Part shown: positions 1 through 5,357 of the stretch, piece after piece
Numbering within the stretch: position 1 is the stretch's first letter
Layout: the number at the start of each line of letters is the position of its first letter
Notes under the pieces: generated by a model
The model's database searches: none
The model's input: only the letters and a program-made list of their open reading frames with translations
Told to the model about the DNA's origin: nothing
Made by a program: the position numbers and the translations under genes
Assembly (NCBI GenBank): GCA_947500965.1
Contig: CANMWW010000193.1
Coordinates: 1 to 5,357 of the forward strand
From: Alphaproteobacteria bacterium
Lineage (GTDB): Bacteria > Pseudomonadota > Alphaproteobacteria > CACIAM-22H2
DNA: 5,357 nucleotides
Direction: 5' to 3'

Positions 1-476
1 ACTCGCCCTACTGGCCGGTGACCGGCGAGATGCTGGCGACCGCCTATCTCGCCCTCGACCCGATCGACGCGGGCAATGGCGCGGTCGAGTACGTGGCCGG
101 CTCGCATCGCTGGGGCGGGGACTTCGCGCCGGCGCCCTTCCGCGAGGGCGGCCAGGGCGCGCGGCGCTACGCGAAGTCGCCGCTGCCGCCGCTGCCGGAC
201 ATCGAGGCGATGCGCGCGCGGCTCGACCTGCGCCGCTTCGACCTCCAGCCGGGCGACGCCGTCGTGTTCCATGGCCGCATCGTGCATGGCGCGGGCGGCA
301 ACCCGAGCGCGCGGCGCCGGCGCACGGTGGCGCTGCGCCTCGCGGGCGACGACGTGCGCTGGCGCCCGCATTCCGGGACGTTCCGGCCCCTCGCACGGGC
401 CGGGCTCGCGCCGGGGGCGGAGCTCTCCGGGCCGCTCTTCCCCGTGCTCTGGCGCGCCGCCGGTCAGGCCTCGTAG
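1..476 (+). CDS. Phytanoyl-CoA dioxygenase (PhyH) family oxygenase, 5'-truncated by window edge
   Basis: This is the C-terminal part (157 complete codons) of a non-haem Fe(II)/2-oxoglutarate-dependent oxygenase of the PhyH family. These cytoplasmic enzymes hydroxylate small organic substrates using O2 and 2-oxoglutarate. The frame is open to the left edge and its first full codons read SPYWPV. In this family that motif directly follows the iron-binding HxD, and the two leading bases (ac) would fit the end of an Asp codon, so the HxD probably sits just outside the window. Visible family landmarks are the GNGAVEYVAGSHRW strand (about bases 75-113), the GDAVVFHGRIVHGAGGN segment whose second His (285-287) is the expected distal iron ligand, and the following Arg-rich strand (RRRRTVALRL) expected to hold the 2-oxoglutarate-binding Arg. 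The GTG at 18 is internal, not the start. The gene converges on the M24 peptidase gene, and the two 3' ends overlap by 13 bases. The family is diverse, so the substrate is unknown. Confidence 0.9.
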   Translation, partial: SPYWPVTGEMLATAYLALDPIDAGNGAVEYVAGSHRWGGDFAPAPFREGGQGARRYAKSPLPPLPDIEAMRARLDLRRFDLQPGDAVVFHGRIVHGAGGNPSARRRRTVALRLAGDDVRWRPHSGTFRPLARAGLAPGAELSGPLFPVLWRAAGQAS

Positions 477-1681
477 CCGAAGGGGTCGTCCACCGAGTGC
501 GCGGGGCGCGTGAACCAGCGCGGCCCGTCCGCGGCCATGTGGAAATGGTCCTCGAGCCGCACGCCGAACTCGCCGTAGATGCAGATCATCGGCTCGTTGG
601 AGAAGGTCATGCCCGGCGCGAGCACGGTGCGGTCGCCCTTCACCAGGTAGGGCACCTCGTGCACCTCGAGGCCGATGCCATGGCCCGTGCGATGCGGAAG
701 CCCTGGCACCGCGTAGCCGGGGCCGAAGCCGGCGGCCTCGATGACGCGGCGCGCCGCGGCGTCGACGTCCTCGCAGCGCGCGCCGATGCGCGCGGCGGCG
801 AAGGCGGCGGCCTGCGCCTCCTTCTCCAGGTTCCAGACCTGGCGCTGGCGCGCGCTGGGCTCGCCGAAGACGTAGGAGCGCGTGATGTCGGAGAGGTAGC
901 CGTCGACAGGCGCGCCCACGTCGATCAGCACCATGTCGCCGTCGCGCAGCACCTGCGGGTATGGCACGCCGTGCGGATAGGCGGTCGCCTCGCCGAAGAG
1001 CACGATGTTGAAGGCGGGCGGCCCCTCGGCGCCGAGCCGCTTGTGCGCCTCGACGAGGAAGGCCTGGACCTCGGTGGTCGTGATGCCCTCGCGCAGGATG
1101 CGGGCCACCGCCTTGTGCGCGCGCAGCGTGATGTCCTTGGCCGACTGCATGAGCGCGATCTCGGCCGCGGACTTGCGCGACCGGCACGCGCCGGTGATGG
1201 CCGCGCCGTTGACCCAGTCGTAGGAGTTGGACGCGCGGCGCAGCCCGTCGAAGGCCGCGAACTGCGTCGCCTCGTCCAGCGCGACGGTCCCGCGCTCGAC
1301 GCCCATGGCGCGCAGCGTGTCGGTGACGAGCGCGGTCGGGTCCTCGTGCTCCTCCCAGGTGACGACGCGGTCGCCCAGGGTGATCATCGTCCGCAGCTTC
1401 TCTTCCTCGAAGGCCGGGCAGAGATAGGCGAGCTCGCCGCGCGCCGGCAGCACCGCGCCGTGCAGCCGCTCGGAGCGCCGCAGGCGCAGCCCGGTGAAGT
1501 AGGTCAGGCTCGCCGACACGTCGAGCCACAGCGCGTCGACGCCCGCCTCGCGCATCAGCGCCTGCGCGCGCTCGATGCGCGAGGCGCGCTCCGCGTCGCC
1601 TATGGGCGGCGCCGCGCCGCGCATGGGGGAGAGGAGCGCGAGCTCGGCTTCCGCCGTAGAACCGCCGACACCGATCGTCAT
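464..1681 (-). CDS. M24 family metallopeptidase, Xaa-Pro aminopeptidase/dipeptidase-like
   Basis: A 405-residue cytoplasmic protein with the two-domain layout of prolidase, aminopeptidase P and creatinase. The creatinase-type N-terminal domain covers about residues 33-165 and the pita-bread M24 catalytic domain about 175-395. All five dinuclear-metal ligands are visible: D254 (LIDVG), D265 (SDITRSY), H334 (GHGIG), E363 (SNEP) and E377 (VRLED). The substrate-site histidines H237 (YPHG), H330 (PHRTGHGIG) and H341 (EVHE) are also present, so the enzyme should be an active hydrolase. The family cleaves Xaa-Pro bonds, but relatives hydrolyse creatine or cleave DMSP, so exact substrate is inference. 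There is no signal peptide or membrane segment. The ATG start is supported by TGGAGG ten bases upstream (1692-1697). It lies 58 bases downstream of the FAD-linked oxidase gene, plausibly on the same transcript, and is the last gene of the minus-strand series. Length is normal for bacterial members. Confidence 0.95.
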   Translation of the reverse strand: MTIGVGGSTAEAELALLSPMRGAAPPIGDAERASRIERAQALMREAGVDALWLDVSASLTYFTGLRLRRSERLHGAVLPARGELAYLCPAFEEEKLRTMITLGDRVVTWEEHEDPTALVTDTLRAMGVERGTVALDEATQFAAFDGLRRASNSYDWVNGAAITGACRSRKSAAEIALMQSAKDITLRAHKAVARILREGITTTEVQAFLVEAHKRLGAEGPPAFNIVLFGEATAYPHGVPYPQVLRDGDMVLIDVGAPVDGYLSDITRSYVFGEPSARQRQVWNLEKEAQAAAFAAARIGARCEDVDAAARRVIEAAGFGPGYAVPGLPHRTGHGIGLEVHEVPYLVKGDRTVLAPGMTFSNEPMICIYGEFGVRLEDHFHMAADGPRWFTRPAHSVDDPFGYEA

Positions 1682-1731
1682 CGCCTCAAGGCCTCCAGCC
1701 CAATGCAGCCGACATGCGCGTGCGCGCGCCC

Positions 1732-1741
1732 GAACCGGTTC
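1732..1741. repeat. 10-bp perfect palindrome at the oxidase stop codon
   Basis: GAACCGGTTC is its own reverse complement and overlaps the TGA stop of the FAD-linked oxidase gene (1740-1742), in the 58-base gap before the M24 peptidase gene. It could be a protein-binding half-site pair, but a single copy in coding-end sequence may equally be chance. Confidence 0.25.
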
Positions 1742-3146
1742 ATGCGCGCAGGATCTTGCCGGGGTTCATGATGCCGTCGGGGTCGATCGACTTCTTCACG
1801 GCGCGCATCACGGACAGCACGTCGCCGCCATGCTCGGCCGTCAGGAAGTCGATCTTGCCGTAGCCGACGCCATGCTCGCCCGTGCAGGTCCCGTCCATCG
1901 ACAGGGCGCGCGCGACCAGCCTGTCGTTGAGGCGGTTCGCCTCGGCGAGCTCGCGCGGGTCCTTCGGGTCGAGGATGATCGTGAGGTGGAAGTTGCCGTC
2001 GCCGACATGGCCGACGATCGGCGCCATCAGGAACGACGCCTTCACGTCCTCCTGCGTGCCCACGATGCAGTCGGCGAGGCGCGAGATCGGCACGCAGACG
2101 TCGGTCGCCCAGAGCTGCGCGCCGGGGCGCAGCGCCTTGCCCGCGTAGGCGGCGTCGTGGCGCGCCTGCCAGAGCTTCTTGCGCTCCTCCGGCGAGGTGG
2201 TCCAGCGGAAGCCCTCGCCGCCATGCTCCGAGGCGATGGCCTGCACCATCTCGGCCTGCTCGGCGACGGAGGCGTCGGTCCCGTGGAACTCGAGCCAGAG
2301 CGTCGGCGCCTCCGCGAGGCCGAGCCTGGCGTAGAGGTTGAAGGCCTTCATCTGCAGCTCGTCGGCGAGCTCCATCCGCGCGACGGGGATGCCGGACTGG
2401 ATCGTCTGGATCACCGTGTCGACGGCCGCCTTCACGCTCGGGAAGGAGCACATGGCCGAGCTGATCGCGGCAGGGATGCCGTAGAGCCGGAGCGTGACCT
2501 CCGTGATCACGCCGAGCGTCCCCTCGGAGCCGACGAAGAGGCGCGTCAGGTCGTAGCCGGCCGCGGACTTGCGCGAGCGCCGCGCGGTCTTGACGATCCG
2601 GCCGTCGGGCAGCACCACGGTGAGCGAGAGGACGTTCTCGCGCATCGTGCCGTAGCGCACCGCGTTGGTCCCCGACGCGCGCGTCGCGGCCATGCCGCCC
2701 AGCGAGGCGTCGGCGCCGGGGTCGATCGGGAAGAACAGGCCGGTGTCGCGCAGGTGCTCGTTGAGGGCCTTGCGCGTGACGCCGGCCTCCACGGTGCAGT
2801 CGAGGTCCTCGACGGAGACGCGCACGACGCGGTTCATCTGCGAGACGTCGATGCACACGCCGCCGCGCAGGGCGGCGACGCCGCCCTCGAGCGAGGTGCC
2901 GGTGCCGAAGGGCACGATCGGCACCTTGTGGGCGGCGCAGATCCTGACCGCGGCGCTGACCTCCTCGGTCGAGCGCGCGAAGACGACGGCGTCGGGCGGC
3001 GCGGGCTGGTGCCAGGACTCGTCCTTGCCATGCTGCTCGCGCACGGCCGCGGCGGTCGAGCATCGCTCGCCGAAGCACGCGCGCAGTTCGGCGATGGCGG
3101 CGTCACGCGCGCTCGGCTCGACGGGCTGCAGGGCGGGAAGGGCCAT
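1740..3146 (-). CDS. FAD-linked oxidase, D-lactate dehydrogenase (cytochrome)-like
   Basis: A 468-residue flavoprotein of the VAO/PCMH superfamily, expected to oxidise D-lactate or another D-2-hydroxyacid to the 2-oxoacid and pass electrons to the respiratory chain. The FAD-binding PCMH domain spans about residues 48-226, with PFGTGTSLEGG (79-89), the ASGTNAVRYGTMRENV region (157-172) and GSEGTLGVITEV (206-217). The FAD-oxidase C-terminal domain follows, with LEFHGT (285-290), TDVCVPISRL (348-357), GHVGDGNFH (379-387), GTCTGEHGVGYGK (419-431) and the closing NPGKIL. This pattern follows the eukaryotic LDHD / yeast DLD1 branch more closely than GlcD, and is unlike the quinone-linked Dld of E. 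coli. H380, H387, E424 and H425 are candidates for the metal and substrate site. No signal peptide or transmembrane helix is seen, so it is cytoplasmic or peripheral at the inner membrane. The ATG is preceded by GGAGA with a five-base spacer. It sits 79 bases after a cytochrome c gene. D-2-hydroxyglutarate or glycolate are alternative substrates. Confidence 0.94.
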   Translation of the reverse strand: MALPALQPVEPSARDAAIAELRACFGERCSTAAAVREQHGKDESWHQPAPPDAVVFARSTEEVSAAVRICAAHKVPIVPFGTGTSLEGGVAALRGGVCIDVSQMNRVVRVSVEDLDCTVEAGVTRKALNEHLRDTGLFFPIDPGADASLGGMAATRASGTNAVRYGTMRENVLSLTVVLPDGRIVKTARRSRKSAAGYDLTRLFVGSEGTLGVITEVTLRLYGIPAAISSAMCSFPSVKAAVDTVIQTIQSGIPVARMELADELQMKAFNLYARLGLAEAPTLWLEFHGTDASVAEQAEMVQAIASEHGGEGFRWTTSPEERKKLWQARHDAAYAGKALRPGAQLWATDVCVPISRLADCIVGTQEDVKASFLMAPIVGHVGDGNFHLTIILDPKDPRELAEANRLNDRLVARALSMDGTCTGEHGVGYGKIDFLTAEHGGDVLSVMRAVKKSIDPDGIMNPGKILRA

Positions 3147-3151
3147 GGCGG

Positions 3152-3156
3152 TCTCC
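3152..3156 (-). promoter_or_regulatory. Ribosome binding site of the FAD-linked oxidase gene
   Basis: On the minus strand these bases read GGAGA and lie five bases before the ATG at 3146. This is the clearest Shine-Dalgarno match in the window and supports that start over the next in-frame Met, which would remove the N-terminal helix before the FAD domain. Confidence 0.65.
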
Positions 3157-3193
3157 GGTGCTGGTGTGTGGGGCGGAAGGTACGGAGCGGCGC

Positions 3194-3225
3194 CGGCGCG
3201 CGCAATCGCGGCCCGGCGCGCGCCG
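3194..3225 (-). repeat. 10-bp perfect inverted repeat (GC hairpin) after the cytochrome gene
   Basis: The arm CGGCGCGCGC (3194-3203) is exactly complementary to GCGCGCGCCG (3216-3225), with a 12-base loop. In the minus-strand transcript the hairpin begins directly after the cytochrome stop codon (3226-3228), inside the 79-base gap before the FAD-linked oxidase gene. No run of U follows, so it is not a canonical intrinsic terminator. It could act as an mRNA-stabilising or attenuating stem, or it could be chance in such CG-rich sequence. Confidence 0.4.
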
Positions 3226-3684
3226 TCACTCGAAGGGCTCGACGGGTTCGGGCGCCGCGTCGCTCGGCGCGTCCGGGCGCTGGTAGGAGAGGATGAACGC
3301 GATGACGTCCTCGCGCTCCTCCGGCGACAGGAAGAAGGTCGGCATCACCGGTCGCGGCTCGCCCAGCGTCTCGATCACGTGGCGGCGCGTGGCGAAGCCG
3401 CGCAGGTAGCCGCGGTTGCGGCCGGGCAGGTTCGCGATCTCCATGAAGCTCGGCGCCGCGGCCTCCTGCGCCGGCGGCCGGTCGGGCAGGACCTGGTGGC
3501 AGAGCGCGCAGCCGCGCTCCGCGACCGCGAGGCCCCGCTCCACCGCGGTCATGGGCCCTGGCCCCACGGCCCCGGCGGGCGTGGCGGGCTGCTCCCCGGG
3601 CGCGCAGCCGGCGAGCAGCGGCAGGGCAAGCAGGGGGACGGCAAGGAAGGGGCGGCGAATCGACGGATGCTTCACGGGCGGCAT
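3226..3684 (-). CDS. Lipoprotein-type c-type cytochrome, single haem
   Basis: A 152-residue class I-like cytochrome c carrying one covalent haem. The N-terminus has basic residues (K5, R10, R11), a hydrophobic stretch (13-25) and a lipobox LLAGC ending at C27. It is therefore predicted to be exported by Sec, lipidated at C27 and held in the envelope facing the periplasm. Residue +2 is Ala, not Asp, which does not favour inner-membrane retention. The haem site is CALCH (C59, C62, H63) and the likely axial Met is M114 in RPVMPTF, followed by the usual C-terminal helix (SPEEREDVIAFILSYQ). The tail from 137 is rich in Pro and acidic residues and is probably disordered. The ATG lies one base after the stop of the upstream transporter, so translation is probably coupled. 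An in-frame GTG at 3675 is a credible alternative start, removing only three residues. An electron-transfer role is secure; its partner is not, although the FAD-linked oxidase next door is a candidate. Confidence 0.9.
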   Translation of the reverse strand: MPPVKHPSIRRPFLAVPLLALPLLAGCAPGEQPATPAGAVGPGPMTAVERGLAVAERGCALCHQVLPDRPPAQEAAAPSFMEIANLPGRNRGYLRGFATRRHVIETLGEPRPVMPTFFLSPEEREDVIAFILSYQRPDAPSDAAPEPVEPFE

Positions 3685-3687
3685 CCT
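3684..3687 (-). promoter_or_regulatory. Possible ribosome binding site favouring a GTG start for the cytochrome gene
   Basis: On the minus strand the junction reads TAGGATG: the TAG stop of the upstream transporter, one base, then the annotated ATG. The embedded AGGA lies eight bases before the in-frame GTG (3673-3675), a normal spacing. The ATG itself has no good purine-rich site of its own ahead of it. Either start gives the same signal peptide. Confidence 0.35.
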
Positions 3688-4588
3688 AGCCCGGAGGCGA
3701 CCGTCCGTCGGCAGTCGCCGCGCGGACCCGCTCGCGCCAGATCACGTAGAGGCCGCTGGCGACGAGGATCGCCGTCCCCGCCCAGACATGGGGCTCCGGG
3801 AACTCGCGCCAGAAGATCCAGCCGAGGATGGTCGCCCAGACGATCTCCGAGTACTGGAAGGGCGCGACGAGGCCGACCTGGGCGTGGCGGAAGGCGCGGA
3901 ACATGCACCACTGCCCGGCGACGATCGCCGTCGCCATGCCCGCGACGAGCATGACGTCGGCGGCGGCGGGCGCGGTCCAGGCGAAGGGCGCGATCGCCGA
4001 CATCACGACGAGCACGGCCGCGTTCTGGAACACCATCATGGATATCTCGCCATCCGTGCGCGACAGGCGCCGCACGTACACCATGCTCACGGCCCACGAC
4101 GCGGCGGCGGCGAGGCAGAGCAGCGCGGCGGGCTGGAAGCCGTCCGCGCCCGGCTGGACGATCACCAGCGCGCCCACGAACCCGATGGCGATCGCGGCCC
4201 AGCGATGCGGGCCGACGCGCTCGCCCAGCATCGGCACCGACAGCGCGGTCATGACCAGCGGCGAGACGAAGCCGATCGCGATCGCGGTCGCGAGCTCGAG
4301 GTGGCGCAGGGCCTCGAAGAAGCACGCCATGGAGACGATCGACCACGCGACGCGGATCGCGTGGTCGCGCGGGCGGCTGGTGCGCAGGACCGCGAGGCCG
4401 CCCGCCAGCGCCGCCCAGGGCAGCAGCAGGGCGAGGACGAGCAGGCTGCGGATCGACAGCATCTGCGCGATCGACATCGCCGACAGGCCGGCCTTGGCGA
4501 GCGCGTCGCTGACGCCGAGGCAGGCGAAGGCGACGACGATGAAGGCGATGCCCCGCAGGGGCCGGTCGGGCGCGGCAGGCGGGCTCAC
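3686..4588 (-). CDS. DMT superfamily transporter, EamA family (second of a tandem pair)
   Basis: A 300-residue inner-membrane protein with two EamA repeats of five helices each, the standard length and ten-helix topology for drug/metabolite transporters. The first repeat covers about residues 13-145 and contains the PMLGER motif (119-124) before its last helix. The second covers about 155-285 and contains APFQYSEIVWATILGW (242-257), with a possibly functional Glu (E247) in the membrane, and AGTAILVASGLYV near the end. Members export amino acids, nucleosides or other small metabolites, or take up compounds such as S-adenosylmethionine; the substrate cannot be read here. The open frame extends upstream, but that part is the out-of-frame shadow of the neighbouring transporter. 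The GTG at 4588 is chosen because it begins just before the first helix, has a GGGTGG stretch upstream, and overlaps the upstream stop as GTGA, indicating coupled translation. It is a clear paralogue of the upstream gene. Confidence 0.93.
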   Translation of the reverse strand: MSPPAAPDRPLRGIAFIVVAFACLGVSDALAKAGLSAMSIAQMLSIRSLLVLALLLPWAALAGGLAVLRTSRPRDHAIRVAWSIVSMACFFEALRHLELATAIAIGFVSPLVMTALSVPMLGERVGPHRWAAIAIGFVGALVIVQPGADGFQPAALLCLAAAASWAVSMVYVRRLSRTDGEISMMVFQNAAVLVVMSAIAPFAWTAPAAADVMLVAGMATAIVAGQWCMFRAFRHAQVGLVAPFQYSEIVWATILGWIFWREFPEPHVWAGTAILVASGLYVIWRERVRAATADGRSPPG

Positions 4589-5357
4589 GCCGCCACCCGC
4601 AGGGCGCGCGCCCGGCGCCGCTCCGTCCAGACGACGAAGAGGCCGCTGGCGACGATCATCGCGGCGCCGGCGAAGACGTGCGGCCCGGGCCACTCGCTCC
4701 AGATCGCCCATCCGAAGGCGACGGCGAGCGGCAGCTCGAGGTACTGGAACGGCGTCACCGTGGCGATCGGCGCCAGCCGGATGGCGCGCAGCATCAGCCA
4801 TTGCGCGGCGACCATCAGCACGCCGAGCAGGAAGCAGACGCCGACGGCCGCGGCCTCGATCTCGACCCACGCGAGCGGCGCGAGCGCGCCGAAGGCCACC
4901 ACCAGCCCCGTGTTCAGGTAGACGAGGATCGTCGCGTCGCTGTCGGTGCGCGTCAGCTTGCGCGCCAGAAGCTGGACCATGGCCCATCCCATCGCCGACA
5001 GCAGCGGCAGGAGCGCGATCGCCGAGAACCCGGCCATGGTCGGGTTCACGACGACGATCGTGCCGGCGAAGCCGAACAGCACCGCCGCCCAGCGCGCGCC
5101 GTCCACGCGCTCGCCAAGCATCGGGCGCGACAGCGCGGTGACGAAGATCGGGGTCGAGAAGCCGAGCGCCACCACCATGGCGAGCGGCAGCAGGCTCAGC
5201 GCGTGGAAGAAGCCGAGGATCGAGAAGAACATGAAGACGAGCCGCGCGAGATGGAGCCGCGCCTGCCCCGTGCGGAACAGGGCGAGCCCGCCCGCGCGCA
5301 GGAAATAGGGGAGCAGCACCAGCATCACGAAGGCCGAGCGCAGCGCCAGCATCTGGA
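4585..5357 (-). CDS. DMT superfamily transporter, EamA family, 5'-truncated by window edge
   Basis: The C-terminal 256 residues of an EamA-type inner-membrane carrier, with about nine hydrophobic segments visible. By alignment with its downstream paralogue, about 42 N-terminal residues (the first helix) lie beyond the right edge. The frame stays open to the edge, and the residues at the edge (Q-M-L-A-L-R-S) align with Q-M-L-S-I-R-S inside the paralogue, so the ATG at 5352 is internal. It shows PMLGERV before the last helix of repeat one, LTRTDSD in the central loop, TPFQYLELPLAVAFGW in repeat two and a basic C-terminal tail (TERRRARALRVAA). About half the positions in the first 110 aligned residues match the neighbour without gaps (my hand count), so the pair arose by an old tandem duplication. 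Its TGA stop overlaps the GTG start of the next carrier. It is the most upstream gene seen in the minus-strand series. Substrate unknown. Confidence 0.92.
   Translation of the reverse strand, partial: QMLALRSAFVMLVLLPYFLRAGGLALFRTGQARLHLARLVFMFFSILGFFHALSLLPLAMVVALGFSTPIFVTALSRPMLGERVDGARWAAVLFGFAGTIVVVNPTMAGFSAIALLPLLSAMGWAMVQLLARKLTRTDSDATILVYLNTGLVVAFGALAPLAWVEIEAAAVGVCFLLGVLMVAAQWLMLRAIRLAPIATVTPFQYLELPLAVAFGWAIWSEWPGPHVFAGAAMIVASGLFVVWTERRRARALRVAA

Noticed and set aside
18..20. GTG at 18 as the start of the PhyH gene
   Set aside because: The frame is open to the left edge and the residues before it (SPYWP) match the family just after its HxD motif, so the gene is truncated rather than starting here.
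464..1681. M24 protein as a DMSP lyase (DddP) or creatinase
   Set aside because: Both belong to the fold, but the complete five-ligand set and the three prolidase-type histidines fit an ordinary Xaa-Pro peptidase best. Nothing visible points specifically to the special activities.
497..1771. Long plus-strand open frame (424 codons) opposite the M24 gene
   Set aside because: The translation is low-complexity (R, A, G, D, V-rich) with no family motif, while the opposite strand encodes a complete M24 enzyme with all metal ligands. It is a GC-rich shadow.
3147..3225. Promoter for the oxidase gene in the 79-base gap
   Set aside because: On the minus strand a TTGCGC and a GTACCT stand 16 bases apart, but both are poor matches to sigma-70 boxes, and the first overlaps the GC hairpin region. 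I cannot support a promoter call.
1575..3296. Plus-strand open frame of 573 codons opposite the oxidase gene
   Set aside because: It is long only because stop codons are rare at this GC. The product is Arg/Ala/Gly/Asp-rich without recognisable domains, and the opposite strand is a textbook FAD-linked oxidase.
2665..4921. Plus-strand open frames of 429 and 501 codons spanning the oxidase, cytochrome and carrier genes
   Set aside because: They cross several real gene boundaries on the other strand, have skewed composition (R/G/A-rich) and show no motif or plausible start.
4589..4987. 133-residue N-terminal extension of the second EamA carrier
   Set aside because: It lies inside the upstream carrier in another frame, is Arg/Gly-rich and hydrophilic, and is not part of any EamA protein. 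The GTG at 4588 gives the normal 300 residues.

Overview
The window is a very GC-rich, gene-dense stretch of bacterial DNA. The GC is strong enough that long spurious open frames appear opposite the real genes. Six protein genes fill almost all of it. The largest gap between genes is 79 bases, and I see no RNA gene, mobile element or CRISPR array. Base composition, family mix and gene style suggest a high-GC proteobacterium, most likely an alphaproteobacterium. That placement is inference from general appearance, not from a marker gene.

Layout from left to right. Bases 1-476 (+) hold the C-terminal part of a phytanoyl-CoA dioxygenase (PhyH) family Fe(II)/2-oxoglutarate oxygenase that runs off the left edge. 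It meets the minus-strand genes tail to tail with a 13-base overlap of coding ends. The other five genes all lie on the minus strand and read from right to left. They are a DMT/EamA-family transporter cut by the right edge (4585-5357), a second EamA transporter (3686-4588), a small lipoprotein-type cytochrome c (3226-3684), a D-lactate dehydrogenase (cytochrome)-like FAD-linked oxidase (1740-3146), and an M24-family Xaa-Pro peptidase (464-1681).

The first three minus-strand genes are packed tightly, with a 4-base GTGA start/stop overlap and then a single base between stop and start. They are almost certainly co-transcribed. Gaps of 79 and 58 bases separate the cytochrome, oxidase and peptidase genes, which could still belong to the same transcript. 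The start of that transcript lies beyond the right edge.

Functionally the cluster reads as accessory catabolism. A flavoprotein oxidises a D-2-hydroxyacid, and an envelope c-type cytochrome might receive electrons downstream of it. A prolidase-like hydrolase processes peptides or related amides, and two paralogous ten-helix carriers move small metabolites across the inner membrane. The shared substrate cannot be read from sequence. I find no clear sign of a wholly new system. The points most worth a second look are the pairing of oxidase and cytochrome, the tandem carrier duplication, the uncertain cytochrome start, and a few short repeats or hairpins.
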